DNA of 35,606 nucleotides, taken from an uncultured Bacteroidota bacterium (lineage in GTDB: Bacteria; Bacteroidota; Bacteroidia; Chitinophagales; Chitinophagaceae). Every line of letters begins with the position of its first letter. Positions within the stretch are counted from its first letter, which is position 1. A model generated the notes under the pieces. The model was not told the origin of the DNA. It did not search any database and saw only the letters and a list, made by a program, of their open reading frames with translations. Shown in pieces: positions 24,385 to 32,172 of the stretch. The translations under genes and the position numbers were made by a program. The stretch covers positions 1 to 35,606 of the forward strand of contig CAIYKV010000148.1 of the NCBI GenBank assembly GCA_903926855.1, given 5' to 3'.

Positions 24385-27300
24385 TTAAAATTTAGCATTT
24401 AGTCCAATAGTAAATGTTCTTGGAGCCGGAACACTTCCGAAATCAATTCCACGTAAAATGGTGCTTTGTCCTGCTGCATTCACTTCCGGATCATATCCAT
24501 TGTATTTATCCCATGAGAATAAATTTCTGCCGCCAAATGATATTTTCAAATCCTTAAAGCATTTCACTTTACCTACAGAGTAACTAACTGCCAGTTCCCT
24601 GAGTTTTACAAATGATCCGTCATTGATTCTCCATTGCTGGATACCATACACACCGGCAATATAACCACGTGGTATCAATCCCATATCTTCCTGTTCTGCT
24701 ACTTTACCATTATCCACACCTTGTCTTGTTCTGAAATCGGCATTAAATACATCCAGCCCCTGAACGGCATCTAATTGTACGTGCAGGCCAAATTTCTTAT
24801 AACTGAAATCATTTGTCCAGGTAGCTGTATATTTTGGATTCGGGTTACCGATAATTTTTTGAAGCGCAGTACCTGTTGGTAATCCGGATACCGGGTCTCT
24901 TTGTGTTGTATACGTAGAAGGAGTATTCTGAATACCTGACTCTGTCTGTGGAATTCCTGCCGCATTCTTCAGTTGTTTTCCACTTCCATCAGTTGCAAAG
25001 AAAGTTCCATAGAATACACCGATTGGCTGATTCTGTAAAATAGCTACAGGTGCTCCACCGTTATTTGCGTATAGGATGATTGACTGACCTGTATTTAAGG
25101 CTTTGTTCTCATTGTGGTTATAAATCAGGGTCATATCCCAGTTAAATGTTTTTGATTTAACCGGTACCAGGTTCAAGACTACTTCATAACCCACATTTTG
25201 TAAGGAACCTACATTATCCAATAAGCTCGAAAAACCATTCGTAGGTGCAATACTTCTGCTGATCAACAGATCATCCACTCTTTTATGGTAATAGTTGAAA
25301 GTAAGCCCAATGCGATTATCCGCAAATGCCATATCTGTTCCAATTTCAATTTCATTTTGTCTTTCCGGACGTACATTGGTATTAGCCAATTGCGTACTTG
25401 TCTGGAAAGAGGTTTGTCCGAGGAAAGATGAAGAACCATAGTTATTAAACCTTGAATAGGCACTGATACCTGTTAAGTTTCCGGCTTCTCCATACGCTGC
25501 TCTCAGTTTAAACAGGTTCCACCATTTTGAAACACCAGATTTTGCCCAATAATCTGTTCCGGACAATACATAGCTACCACTTAATTTTTTATACACCTGG
25601 TTTCTTTGTGAAGGACCAAAAACGGATGATCCATCAAAACGGATAGCGCCGGTTACAAAGAACTGGTTACGGTATTTAAAATTCTGTTGAATAAATTCAC
25701 CCCAAACAGATAACTCACTTCTTGAATCAGATCCAGGAATAACGGTACTGGCTCCATCAACTGTTTGAACAAATGGGGCAAGACCTCTTCCTTCTTCCAA
25801 TACGTAATTGGTTTTCTGATATTGCAATGAATATCCTACCTGGGTTACAGAAGCCCATTTGTTATTGATAGCCCAGTTATAAGTTGCATTGATATCATGG
25901 TTAATTTGAAAATAGTTATAGGTAGCAGCACTGGCATAACCATTCAGGGTAGGATCCAATGTGGCACCGCCACCATAAAAGCCCGTGCTTACATTATAAG
26001 CATAAGGAGGGATAAATGTTGTTCCACTCTGACTATAATTATCTATACCGGAATGTAAATCTATTACCAGATTCTTGATAGGGGTTAGTTTTAAACCTGC
26101 ACCCGTAATGGCTCTGCTGGTCTGTTCCTGTTGCTTAAAATCTTCAATGATGGATACAGGATTCACACGTCCTCTTTCACCTACCGCCTGAATATTTCCT
26201 AATGCATCTCTCTTGGTAATATCATAATAGTTACCAATAATGGTTACCGCATTGGTAGGAGAATAAAATGAGTTACCATCAGGTTTTTCATTTGATTTAC
26301 TATAGATATAGTTCATATTAATATTGAACGTAGCCCATTTGTTCAGCACCTGGTCTAAATTCAATCGTAAACTATACCTGTTAAAATCAGTGTTTTTAAC
26401 AATACCCTGGTTATACAGATAAGAAGCAGAACCATAGTACTTGGTTTTATCTTTTCCACCGGAAACAGAAACGGTATTATCTGCACCTACTGCCTGGCGG
26501 AAAATATAATCCTGGTAATCATACCTGTTTACCGGTGTAGTATTTACCAGTGAAGGTGTTAAAATGGTTTGTGTTTGCAGTGCAGGGTCTCCACCAAATT
26601 TAGTTGGGGCTCTGTTCACATCTAATTTTTTACGAAGCGAATTAAATGATTCACTGGTAGTAAAGCTAACCTGAGGTTCGCCGCTACTTCCTTTTTTAGT
26701 AAATATCTGAACTACCCCTGCATTCGCTCTTGATCCATAAATAGCAGCAGCGGCAGCACCATTCAATACCTCAATCCTTTCAATATCATTGGGATTGATA
26801 TCCACCAATCGGTTTTGTCCGATAGTACCTACTGTATTGGTTCCATTATAACCCGGATCTGCATTGGTAACCCGGGTAGTGGAGTTATCAACGATTACTC
26901 CATCAATGATATATAAAGGTTCTGTAGAACCTGAGATGGTACTGATACCTCTCAATCTAACCGACATACCACCTGCAGGATCACCTGAGTTTTGTGTGAT
27001 CTGTGCCCCGGCAGTTTTACCCTGCAAGGCTGATAATACATTGCCTGTAGATCCTTTTGTCAATTCTTCTGCTTTCACCGAACTGATATAGCTACCTAAT
27101 TGACGGCGGGTTGTTCCCTGGGAGTTACCGGTTACAACCACCTCATCCAGTTTGGATATTTTTTCGCTAAGTAAAACATCAACTGAATAGGTCTTGGCAG
27201 TTCCAACAGTTAAGGAAACCTGTTGTTCCTGAAAACCCACACCGGAAAATACCAGGATGTATTTGCCGGCATTTAAAGGAGCATTAAATCCATAGGTGCC

Positions 27301-27495
27301 CGCATTATCTGCAAAGCCACCATATTGGGTTCCTTTTACAGTTACGGAAACAGATTCAACCGAGGAGCCGGATGAGCTGCTTATTTTTCCTGTAATACGC
27401 ACCTGCCCGAAAGTAAAGGCAGCCAGCATATTAATGGCAAATAGTAAACAGAAATGTTTCCATTTACTATGCCCTTTTTGAATGGTTGTGTTCAT
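24385..27495 (-). CDS. SusC/RagA-family TonB-dependent outer-membrane transporter
   Basis: A 1036-residue TonB-dependent transporter. Residues 1-30 are a signal peptide (FCLLFAINMLAAFTFGQ); about 33-112 form the carboxypeptidase-regulatory-like N-terminal domain (ITGKISSSSGSSVESVSVTVKGT). The plug begins at KLDEVVVTG (residues 115-123) and includes NVLSALQGKTAGAQI, the conserved VRLRGISTISGSTEPLYIIDGVIVD near 179-203, and VLNGAAAAAIYGSRANAGVVQIFTKKG. The rest is a 22-strand-type barrel ending in RTFTIGLNAKF, with a terminal aromatic residue as usual for the outer membrane. There is no extra N-terminal STN domain, so regulation through an anti-sigma factor is unlikely; this agrees with the deoR-family regulator 24 nt upstream. 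The gene order is deoR-susC-susD. Confidence 0.96.
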   Translation of the reverse strand: MNTTIQKGHSKWKHFCLLFAINMLAAFTFGQVRITGKISSSSGSSVESVSVTVKGTQYGGFADNAGTYGFNAPLNAGKYILVFSGVGFQEQQVSLTVGTAKTYSVDVLLSEKISKLDEVVVTGNSQGTTRRQLGSYISSVKAEELTKGSTGNVLSALQGKTAGAQITQNSGDPAGGMSVRLRGISTISGSTEPLYIIDGVIVDNSTTRVTNADPGYNGTNTVGTIGQNRLVDINPNDIERIEVLNGAAAAAIYGSRANAGVVQIFTKKGSSGEPQVSFTTSESFNSLRKKLDVNRAPTKFGGDPALQTQTILTPSLVNTTPVNRYDYQDYIFRQAVGADNTVSVSGGKDKTKYYGSASYLYNQGIVKNTDFNRYSLRLNLDQVLNKWATFNINMNYIYSKSNEKPDGNSFYSPTNAVTIIGNYYDITKRDALGNIQAVGERGRVNPVSIIEDFKQQEQTSRAITGAGLKLTPIKNLVIDLHSGIDNYSQSGTTFIPPYAYNVSTGFYGGGATLDPTLNGYASAATYNYFQINHDINATYNWAINNKWASVTQVGYSLQYQKTNYVLEEGRGLAPFVQTVDGASTVIPGSDSRSELSVWGEFIQQNFKYRNQFFVTGAIRFDGSSVFGPSQRNQVYKKLSGSYVLSGTDYWAKSGVSKWWNLFKLRAAYGEAGNLTGISAYSRFNNYGSSSFLGQTSFQTSTQLANTNVRPERQNEIEIGTDMAFADNRIGLTFNYYHKRVDDLLISRSIAPTNGFSSLLDNVGSLQNVGYEVVLNLVPVKSKTFNWDMTLIYNHNENKALNTGQSIILYANNGGAPVAILQNQPIGVFYGTFFATDGSGKQLKNAAGIPQTESGIQNTPSTYTTQRDPVSGLPTGTALQKIIGNPNPKYTATWTNDFSYKKFGLHVQLDAVQGLDVFNADFRTRQGVDNGKVAEQEDMGLIPRGYIAGVYGIQQWRINDGSFVKLRELAVSYSVGKVKCFKDLKISFGGRNLFSWDKYNGYDPEVNAAGQSTILRGIDFGSVPAPRTFTIGLNAKF

Positions 27496-27519
27496 AGCGT
27501 TTGTTTAGGTAATGAAAAA

Positions 27520-28266
27520 TCAAAAAATAGTTAATCCCGCTTTTGAAAAAGGTTCTAATATAGTATCCTGCTTATCCAGTTCAGTAATCAAAATGTCCAC
27601 ATCAGCCAGATCACATATCTTAATCCTTTGATGGGTATTCAGTTTCTCTGATATAGACAAGAGAGCTGTTTGAGTAGATGCTTCAATCATTGCTTTTTTT
27701 ACCTGTACCACATCCCAATCATTATCCGTAATGCCATACAATGTATCAATGGCATTCACCCCCAATAAGCATAAATCGGCTTTGATCGCTTTTATTTTAG
27801 AAATTGCTTCTCCACCAACAGCAATCTGGGATTTTTTTGCAATCTTGTCGCCAATAAAAATGACTTCAATATTCGGATGCTGTGCATATTCATAGGCTGC
27901 AGGAATGCTGCCGGTTAAAAATGTAGCTTTCAATGTTTCGGGAAGAAGACGGGCCAACTCAATAATGGTTGTTCCACCACCGGTTAAGATGAACATACCA
28001 TCTTTAATCAGGGAAACCGTTTTTTGGGCAACGATTTTCTTATTATCAACATTATATACATCTGAACGGAGGTAAAAACTATTAAATGATTTCGATAAAG
28101 CACCACCATGCACTTTGATTACTTTGCCGGTTTCTGCCAATTCATTTAAATCGCGCCTGATCGTATCTTCAGATACATTGATGGAATTGCTTAAATCAGT
28201 GGAGAGTACACTATTATGCAGGCTTACCTGGTGTAATATATAGGCCTGTCTTTCTTTTTTAAGCAT
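27520..28266 (-). CDS. DeoR-family transcriptional regulator
   Basis: A 248-residue sugar-responsive regulator of the DeoR family. The N-terminal winged helix covers about residues 3-57 (MLKKERQAYILHQVSLHNSVLSTDLSNSINVSEDTIRRDLNELAETGKVIKVHGGAL), with the family recognition helix SEDTIRRDLNEL. The C-terminal DeoRC sensor domain (about 75-232) has GMFILTGGGTTIIELARLLP, TFLTGSIPAAYEYAQHPNIEVIFIGDKI, GGEAISKIKAIKADLCLLGVNAID and KKAMIEAS. These proteins usually sense phosphorylated sugars. It is divergent from anmK, whose product is a sugar phosphate, and is followed after 24 nt by the SusC-like gene, so it probably controls both sides. Paired 16-nt repeats in the 110-nt divergent spacer are candidate sites. 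Confidence 0.9.
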   Translation of the reverse strand: MLKKERQAYILHQVSLHNSVLSTDLSNSINVSEDTIRRDLNELAETGKVIKVHGGALSKSFNSFYLRSDVYNVDNKKIVAQKTVSLIKDGMFILTGGGTTIIELARLLPETLKATFLTGSIPAAYEYAQHPNIEVIFIGDKIAKKSQIAVGGEAISKIKAIKADLCLLGVNAIDTLYGITDNDWDVVQVKKAMIEASTQTALLSISEKLNTHQRIKICDLADVDILITELDKQDTILEPFSKAGLTIF

Positions 28267-28298
28267 GGCGCACCGTTAGTTTATATTGCTAATTAATG

Positions 28299-28305
28299 CA
28301 AAATA
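28299..28305 (-). promoter_or_regulatory. Possible -7 box of the deoR-susC-susD operon
   Basis: TATTTTG followed by C on the minus strand, one base short of TAnnTTTG, 32 nt before the ATG at 28266. Confidence 0.3.
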
Positions 28306-28317
28306 TTTGATAAAACA

Positions 28318-28375
28318 AATAAAAAGCCGCAAATTGTTGCAAGTCTGCGGATCAAAATCAATAAAAAGACGCAAA
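28318..28375. promoter_or_regulatory. Paired direct repeats and nested inverted repeats, candidate DeoR-family operator
   Basis: AATAAAAAGCCGCAAA (28318-28333) and AATAAAAAGACGCAAA (28360-28375) match at 15 of 16 positions with 42 nt between their starts, about four helical turns. Between them CCGCA (28327-28331) and TGCGG (28346-28350) form an inverted repeat, and GCAA-ATTG-TTGC at 28329-28340 forms another. The second copy ends one base before the anmK ATG. A role as an operator is inferred from position. Confidence 0.5.
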
Positions 28376-28376
28376 A

Positions 28377-29576
28377 ATGAACAAAAGTTTAAACAAATTA
28401 TTTGCGATTGGCTCTAAGGAAACCAGGCTGATTATTGGATTGATGAGTGGCACTTCTTTGGATGGATTGGATATCGCCCTTTGCAAAATTGCGGGAAGTG
28501 GATCGGATACTTCTATCCAGTTAGTCGCTTTTGAAACGATTGGCTATGAGGATTCATTTAAAGAAGAAATTCGCTCCGTTTTTTCTAAACAGACTGTTTC
28601 ACTTGAAAAAGTCTGTGTTTTAAATGGCTGGGTTGCTAATATACATGGTAACATGATTCTTCAATGCCTTGACAAATGGAAGATATCGGCTCAGGAAATT
28701 GATCTTGTTGCCAGTCACGGACAAACTATTTACCATGCTCCCAAATTTCTCCATCCCAATGATAAATTCGGCAATGCCACTCTTCAGATTGGCGATGGCG
28801 ATCATCTTGCAGTGACTACAGGTATTATTACAATCAGTGATTTCAGGCAAAAGCATATTGCCGCGGGTGGCGAAGGTGCTCCTTTGGCTGTATATGGTGA
28901 TTATTTCATTTTTAGCAAAAAAGGTGAGAATAGGATTATGCTGAATATCGGAGGCATCGCCAATTTTACTTTTTTACCTGACGATCTTGATGCAAAAAAG
29001 ATTTTTAGCACGGATACTGGTCCGGGAAATACCCTGATGGATGCGTATGCACAAACTTATTTTCACCAATCCTTTGATAAAAATTCAGCCATTGCTCTTT
29101 CCGGAAAACCAAACGAAAAATTTTTAGCTGAGTTGACAGCTCACCCATTTTTTACAACCGGGTTTCCAAAAACCACTGGACCGGAATTGTTTAATCTGGA
29201 TTATTTGGCATCTGCTATCGAAAGAGCAGGTATGTATGGGATATCACACCAGGATGTTATGGCTACGATTAATCGTTTTAGTGCGGTAACTATTGCAGAA
29301 GCCATGAAACGGAGTTTTCTGGGACTTACAGATTTTGTTGTATATACCAGCGGTGGCGGAATGCATAATCCATTTTTGATGCAACAGATTCAGGAACTTT
29401 TACCCGGGTATCAATTTTATACGACAGATAGTTTAGATATAAATCCAGATGCAAAAGAAGCTATCTTATTTGCAGTATTGGCTAACGAATGCGTAGCAGG
29501 AGGGGAAACACTGATCGGGAATGGCAGTTCAGATATCCCATCTGTATCCATGGGAAAGATCAGTTTTCCCTCCTGA
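28377..29576 (+). CDS. anmK: Anhydro-N-acetylmuramic acid kinase
   Basis: A 399-residue AnmK, which opens the 1,6-anhydro ring of anhydro-MurNAc from peptidoglycan turnover and phosphorylates it to MurNAc-6-phosphate. The family signature GLMSGTSLDGLD is at residues 21-32. IDLVASHGQTIYH, ISDFRQKHIAAGGEGAPL, RIMLNIGGIANFTFLP and FSTDTGPGNTLMDAYAQTYF follow in the usual order of this ASKHA-fold kinase. DFVVYTSGGGMHNPFLMQQI and DAKEAILFAVLANECV form the C-terminal nucleotide-binding part. Length is normal. No murQ (MurNAc-6-P etherase) or nagZ gene is in the window. It is divergent from the deoR-family gene of the susCD operon, and the terminator at 29619-29648 lies downstream. Confidence 0.95.
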   Translation: MNKSLNKLFAIGSKETRLIIGLMSGTSLDGLDIALCKIAGSGSDTSIQLVAFETIGYEDSFKEEIRSVFSKQTVSLEKVCVLNGWVANIHGNMILQCLDKWKISAQEIDLVASHGQTIYHAPKFLHPNDKFGNATLQIGDGDHLAVTTGIITISDFRQKHIAAGGEGAPLAVYGDYFIFSKKGENRIMLNIGGIANFTFLPDDLDAKKIFSTDTGPGNTLMDAYAQTYFHQSFDKNSAIALSGKPNEKFLAELTAHPFFTTGFPKTTGPELFNLDYLASAIERAGMYGISHQDVMATINRFSAVTIAEAMKRSFLGLTDFVVYTSGGGMHNPFLMQQIQELLPGYQFYTTDSLDINPDAKEAILFAVLANECVAGGETLIGNGSSDIPSVSMGKISFPS

Positions 29577-29618
29577 CACGTATCGTTATTTTTTAAATCG
29601 GATATGTAAGTACAAAAA

Positions 29619-29648
29619 AATAGCCCTCTTGTTAAAAAGAGGGCTATT
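29619..29648 (-). terminator. Intrinsic terminator between anmK and the PepSY-like gene
   Basis: AATAGCCCTCTT (29619-29630) and AAGAGGGCTATT (29637-29648) form a perfect 12-bp stem with a 6-nt loop. A run of T follows on the minus strand, so it mainly serves the gene at 29667-30113. It probably also stops anmK transcripts. Confidence 0.88.
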
Positions 29649-29666
29649 GGTTTATATATAGGTGGA

Positions 29667-30113
29667 TTATTTTTTTGTTCTGGAGAAAATATGTGCATCT
29701 CCGGCAGTATTGATCTTTACCACAACGATTTCTTTTTCTTTCTCTAAGGAAACATAATAGTCTTTTTCATTATCGCTATTTACAAATTCAATACACTCTT
29801 TCACAACATACTTAGGAAAAGTATATTTAGTTGTAATGGTTTCGATAGCTGCTTTTGGCAACTTATCAAAAGCAATTACCTTGCTGGTACCTGCCAGATT
29901 GCCATCAAAATCATAGAAAACACTGATTCTTTCATTATTTAGTGTAAAACTTACTTTTTCGTAATTTTCTACAGTACTCCAGATAATATTTTTTGCATTG
30001 GCAAAAGAAGCAGCGAAGTCTCCCATTATTTTACCGTTAACAGTTTTGGTTGAAGCAAATGAGCTACTGATCATGGCTAAGGCAAATACACCTGCGATAA
30101 AAAACTTTTTCAT
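29667..30113 (-). CDS. PepSY-like secreted protein
   Basis: A 148-residue secreted protein. The signal peptide is MKKFFIAGVFALAMISSSFAS, with cleavage expected after SFA. The mature part (FANAKNIIWSTVENYEKVSFTLNNERISVFYDFDGNLAGTSKVIAFDKLPKAAIETITTKYTFPKYVVKECIEFVNSDNEKDYYVSLEKEKEIVVVKI) matches the small PepSY-like/BLIP-like domain frequent in Bacteroidota: a W/Y-rich first strand, a YDFDGNL turn, a helix with LPKAA and a closing YYVSLE strand. The role of these proteins is unknown; inhibition of a peptidase or binding of cell-wall material has been suggested for related domains. The frame extends to 30161, but the basic-hydrophobic start at 30113 is the obvious one. A perfect -7 box lies at 30172-30179. 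Confidence 0.82.
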   Translation of the reverse strand: MKKFFIAGVFALAMISSSFASTKTVNGKIMGDFAASFANAKNIIWSTVENYEKVSFTLNNERISVFYDFDGNLAGTSKVIAFDKLPKAAIETITTKYTFPKYVVKECIEFVNSDNEKDYYVSLEKEKEIVVVKINTAGDAHIFSRTKK

Positions 30114-30171
30114 GTTGAATTGATTTACTGTTTTTAAAATATGTTTTGTGAATTGTTTCAATTTGACAGAT

Positions 30172-30179
30172 CAAAAGTA
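30172..30179 (-). promoter_or_regulatory. -7 box of the PepSY-like gene
   Basis: TACTTTTG on the minus strand, a perfect TAnnTTTG match and identical to the ahcY box, 58 nt upstream of the ATG at 30113. Confidence 0.5.
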
Positions 30180-30516
30180 GCAACGCACAATCAATAGACG
30201 AAGCAGATTGTGATTAGTTACATCCCAATACCCCACCATATTATGAACGGTGTTAAAGCAATTGTTAATGAAAAACGGAGATCGGCTATAAGTCAATACC
30301 AGTAAGGGTTACATGCGTTTTCTTAAAAAAAGCCTAATGCTTAGCTGACTGTGATGAATGTTGAACGGTTCGTATTGTGATTGTGACGAGCGGTTGCAAC
30401 TTATGGTGAAATGGGGATAGGAACCGGTAAACTTTTTGAACGAATATTTTTTATTCAATCCGCCATTGAAATTTGACCGATCAGAAGGAAGCCTTTACCG
30501 ACCTAGAGAAAAAACA

Positions 30517-30569
30517 GTGCCTTTGGCCTTGGTGTGAGATTTAATTTGCTCACCAGGGCACAAAGGCAC
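30517..30569 (-). terminator. Long interrupted hairpin, probable terminator of the deacetylase gene
   Basis: The outer arms GTGCCTTTG (30517-30525) and CAAAGGCAC (30561-30569) pair perfectly. Inside, GCCTTGGTG-TGAG and CTCACCAGG-GC pair with one bulge and one or two mismatches around an AT-rich loop. On the minus strand the hairpin is followed by TGTTTTTTC. The words resemble dispersed intergenic palindromes known from other bacteria, so it may also be a copy of a repeat family. Confidence 0.65.
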
Positions 30570-30598
30570 GGTTGGTTATCAGTTATAGGAGAAGCTGA

Positions 30599-31438
30599 TT
30601 ATTTTTTCTGTACAGATGGATAGTGATCTATCGTTTCAAATACATTTCTTTTATCCTGTTTCAATAATGAGATAAATCGGGCCAATGAATCAGCAAATTG
30701 TTTCTTCTCAAATAGTCTGTCATGAGATAATATCACAATCGCATTTTGCTGGTTGGTATTTCCATCATCGAACTTTTGATTAATCCGTTTTACCATTTCT
30801 TCTGGCGTTTCCTTCGGGGCTTTTACTTTGTTCTGCTGCGCCCATTCCAGATCCCAGCCAATAATCTTATATCCCATTGAATCCAGTTTATGTACCAAAG
30901 GATTTTTTGCCAGCTGTCCATGAATTTCTCCATTGGATGCCCATGTATTATTTCCCGGGAGCCGGACAATTTTTACAGGAATCTGCAAAAGCTGTTCATT
31001 ATATAAAAAATCATGCAGGGCGCTATCCGTCATACTAGAAGAATAGAAAGTTTTGTATTTATCTTTAAAACCATGACTGAAACTATGGTTAGCCAGTAAA
31101 AATTGAGGATACCCGTTTCTGATGGAATCAATTAATCTTTTCTTCCAGGGCCCAACCTGGTTAAATCCAACAGAAAAGAAAGTGGCTTTGATGCCTTCTG
31201 CCTGAAACACGGCTTTACAGTTAACCGTTCCGGGTGGTTGAGGAGAATCATCCCAGGTAAGAAAAATATATCTTTTCGAACTATCATATTTTATCGGACT
31301 GCCCGGTAAGGGTTTGGCAACGGCTGTTTTGGTAGAATCTGGTTTTTTATCGGCAGAATCGCTGTTATGGCAACTATTCAGTGTCATCAATGCCATCAGG
31401 CAAAAACCCGTGCGGCTGATTTGTTGTAAAATATTCAT
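30599..31438 (-). CDS. Polysaccharide deacetylase (NodB-like) lipoprotein
   Basis: A 279-residue envelope lipoprotein with a NodB-homology domain. The lipobox is LNSC with Cys23, followed by a Ser/Asp/Lys/Pro-rich linker to about residue 52. Motif 1 is LTWDDSP (Asp63 catalytic base, Asp64 metal ligand), motif 2 is NHSFSH with metal ligands His118 and His122, motif 3 is the RLPGN segment (Arg159), and motif 5 is VILSHD with His239. All metal and catalytic positions are present, so it should be active on an N- or O-acetylated sugar polymer, possibly peptidoglycan. The substrate is not evident. A perfect -7 box lies at 31461-31468 and a hairpin terminator downstream, so this is a single-gene unit. 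Confidence 0.88.
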   Translation of the reverse strand: MNILQQISRTGFCLMALMTLNSCHNSDSADKKPDSTKTAVAKPLPGSPIKYDSSKRYIFLTWDDSPQPPGTVNCKAVFQAEGIKATFFSVGFNQVGPWKKRLIDSIRNGYPQFLLANHSFSHGFKDKYKTFYSSSMTDSALHDFLYNEQLLQIPVKIVRLPGNNTWASNGEIHGQLAKNPLVHKLDSMGYKIIGWDLEWAQQNKVKAPKETPEEMVKRINQKFDDGNTNQQNAIVILSHDRLFEKKQFADSLARFISLLKQDKRNVFETIDHYPSVQKK

Positions 31439-31460
31439 GGTAGCATATATTATTTCAGTT

Positions 31461-31468
31461 CAAAGATA
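31461..31468 (-). promoter_or_regulatory. -7 box of the deacetylase gene
   Basis: TATCTTTG on the minus strand, a perfect TAnnTTTG match, 22 nt upstream of the ATG at 31438. Confidence 0.5.
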
Positions 31469-31566
31469 AGTGGCTGCAAATTCGGATGTTTTGTATACTT
31501 ATCCTCAATTGTGCAGAGGATAGAAGGAGATTCTTTTATTATCCACATATTATATTTTATACAGCA

Positions 31567-32172
31567 CTAACGGAACCGTTCTGAAATAGTATAGCAAACT
31601 TTATCATTGATTCTTCGAAATACTTCATCATTGATCTTCCTTAATTTTTTTAGTCTTCGCCTCTCCAGCAAACGCCCCTCGCTATCAAAATACTGGGGTT
31701 GAGAATAGAAAGTAAGGATATAATATTTCTCGGGGGCAAAAGGGATATGAATGGCTAAAGGATGAATCGACATGAATACCAGCGATCTTTTCTGGTTATT
31801 GGTATAAAAATCAAGGTTATTGATCCATAAGCAATGAATAGACCGCATTTGGTTTACCAGGTTGGTAATGCCGTCTGCAGGTAAATTGTATTTGTGCAAA
31901 GTATCCTGAAACCTGGGTTCATTTATTTGAAACTCATAAATGTATTTGATGGAATCTGTAATAATTTCAATAGAAATATAGTTGAAAGAAAGATCAGAGA
32001 ACCCAAGCGAAAAGGGTTTTTGGGCATAGAGAGTTTTAAATGATTGTTCAATTCCGGTTAGTGTTTTCTCGTTTTCATGATAATAGTTGGTGGAAAATAC
32101 TTTACGGGATACACAGGAACCAAACAGTAATACAAGACACAAGAGTAAAATATAGTTTCGATTATTTTGCAT
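31567..32172 (-). CDS. Small lipoprotein of unknown function, paired with the cysteine peptidase candidate
   Basis: A 201-residue lipoprotein that I do not recognise. Its signal peptide MQNNRNYILLLCLVLLFGSC has the lipobox LFGSC with Cys20. The mature part is rich in aromatic residues and mixed alpha/beta (FSLGFSDLSFNYISIEIITDSIKYIYEF, IHCLWINNLDFYTNNQKRSLVFMSIHP, KYYILTFYSQPQYFDSEG) and ends in a basic helical region (RLLERRRLKKLRKINDEVFRRIND). The frame extends 11 codons upstream, but the ATG at 32172 gives the lipoprotein signal directly. Its first 11 nt overlap the 3' end of the upstream gene in another frame, so the two are translationally coupled. An immunity- or inhibitor-like role is conceivable but is inference from pairing alone. 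Confidence 0.75.
   Translation of the reverse strand: MQNNRNYILLLCLVLLFGSCVSRKVFSTNYYHENEKTLTGIEQSFKTLYAQKPFSLGFSDLSFNYISIEIITDSIKYIYEFQINEPRFQDTLHKYNLPADGITNLVNQMRSIHCLWINNLDFYTNNQKRSLVFMSIHPLAIHIPFAPEKYYILTFYSQPQYFDSEGRLLERRRLKKLRKINDEVFRRINDKVCYTISERFR

Larger units (their letters stand above)
30114..30598. other. 485-nt spacer without a convincing gene
   Basis: The spacer lies between two minus-strand genes. It contains the promoter box at 30172-30179, about 330 nt in which I find no gene, and the long hairpin at 30517-30569. The only plus-strand ATG frame noted is 20 codons (30243-30305), which is too short to support. Confidence 0.6.

Noticed and set aside
30243..30305. 20-codon plus-strand frame in the long spacer
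   Set aside because: It is too short, with no ribosome-binding site, promoter or recognisable sequence.
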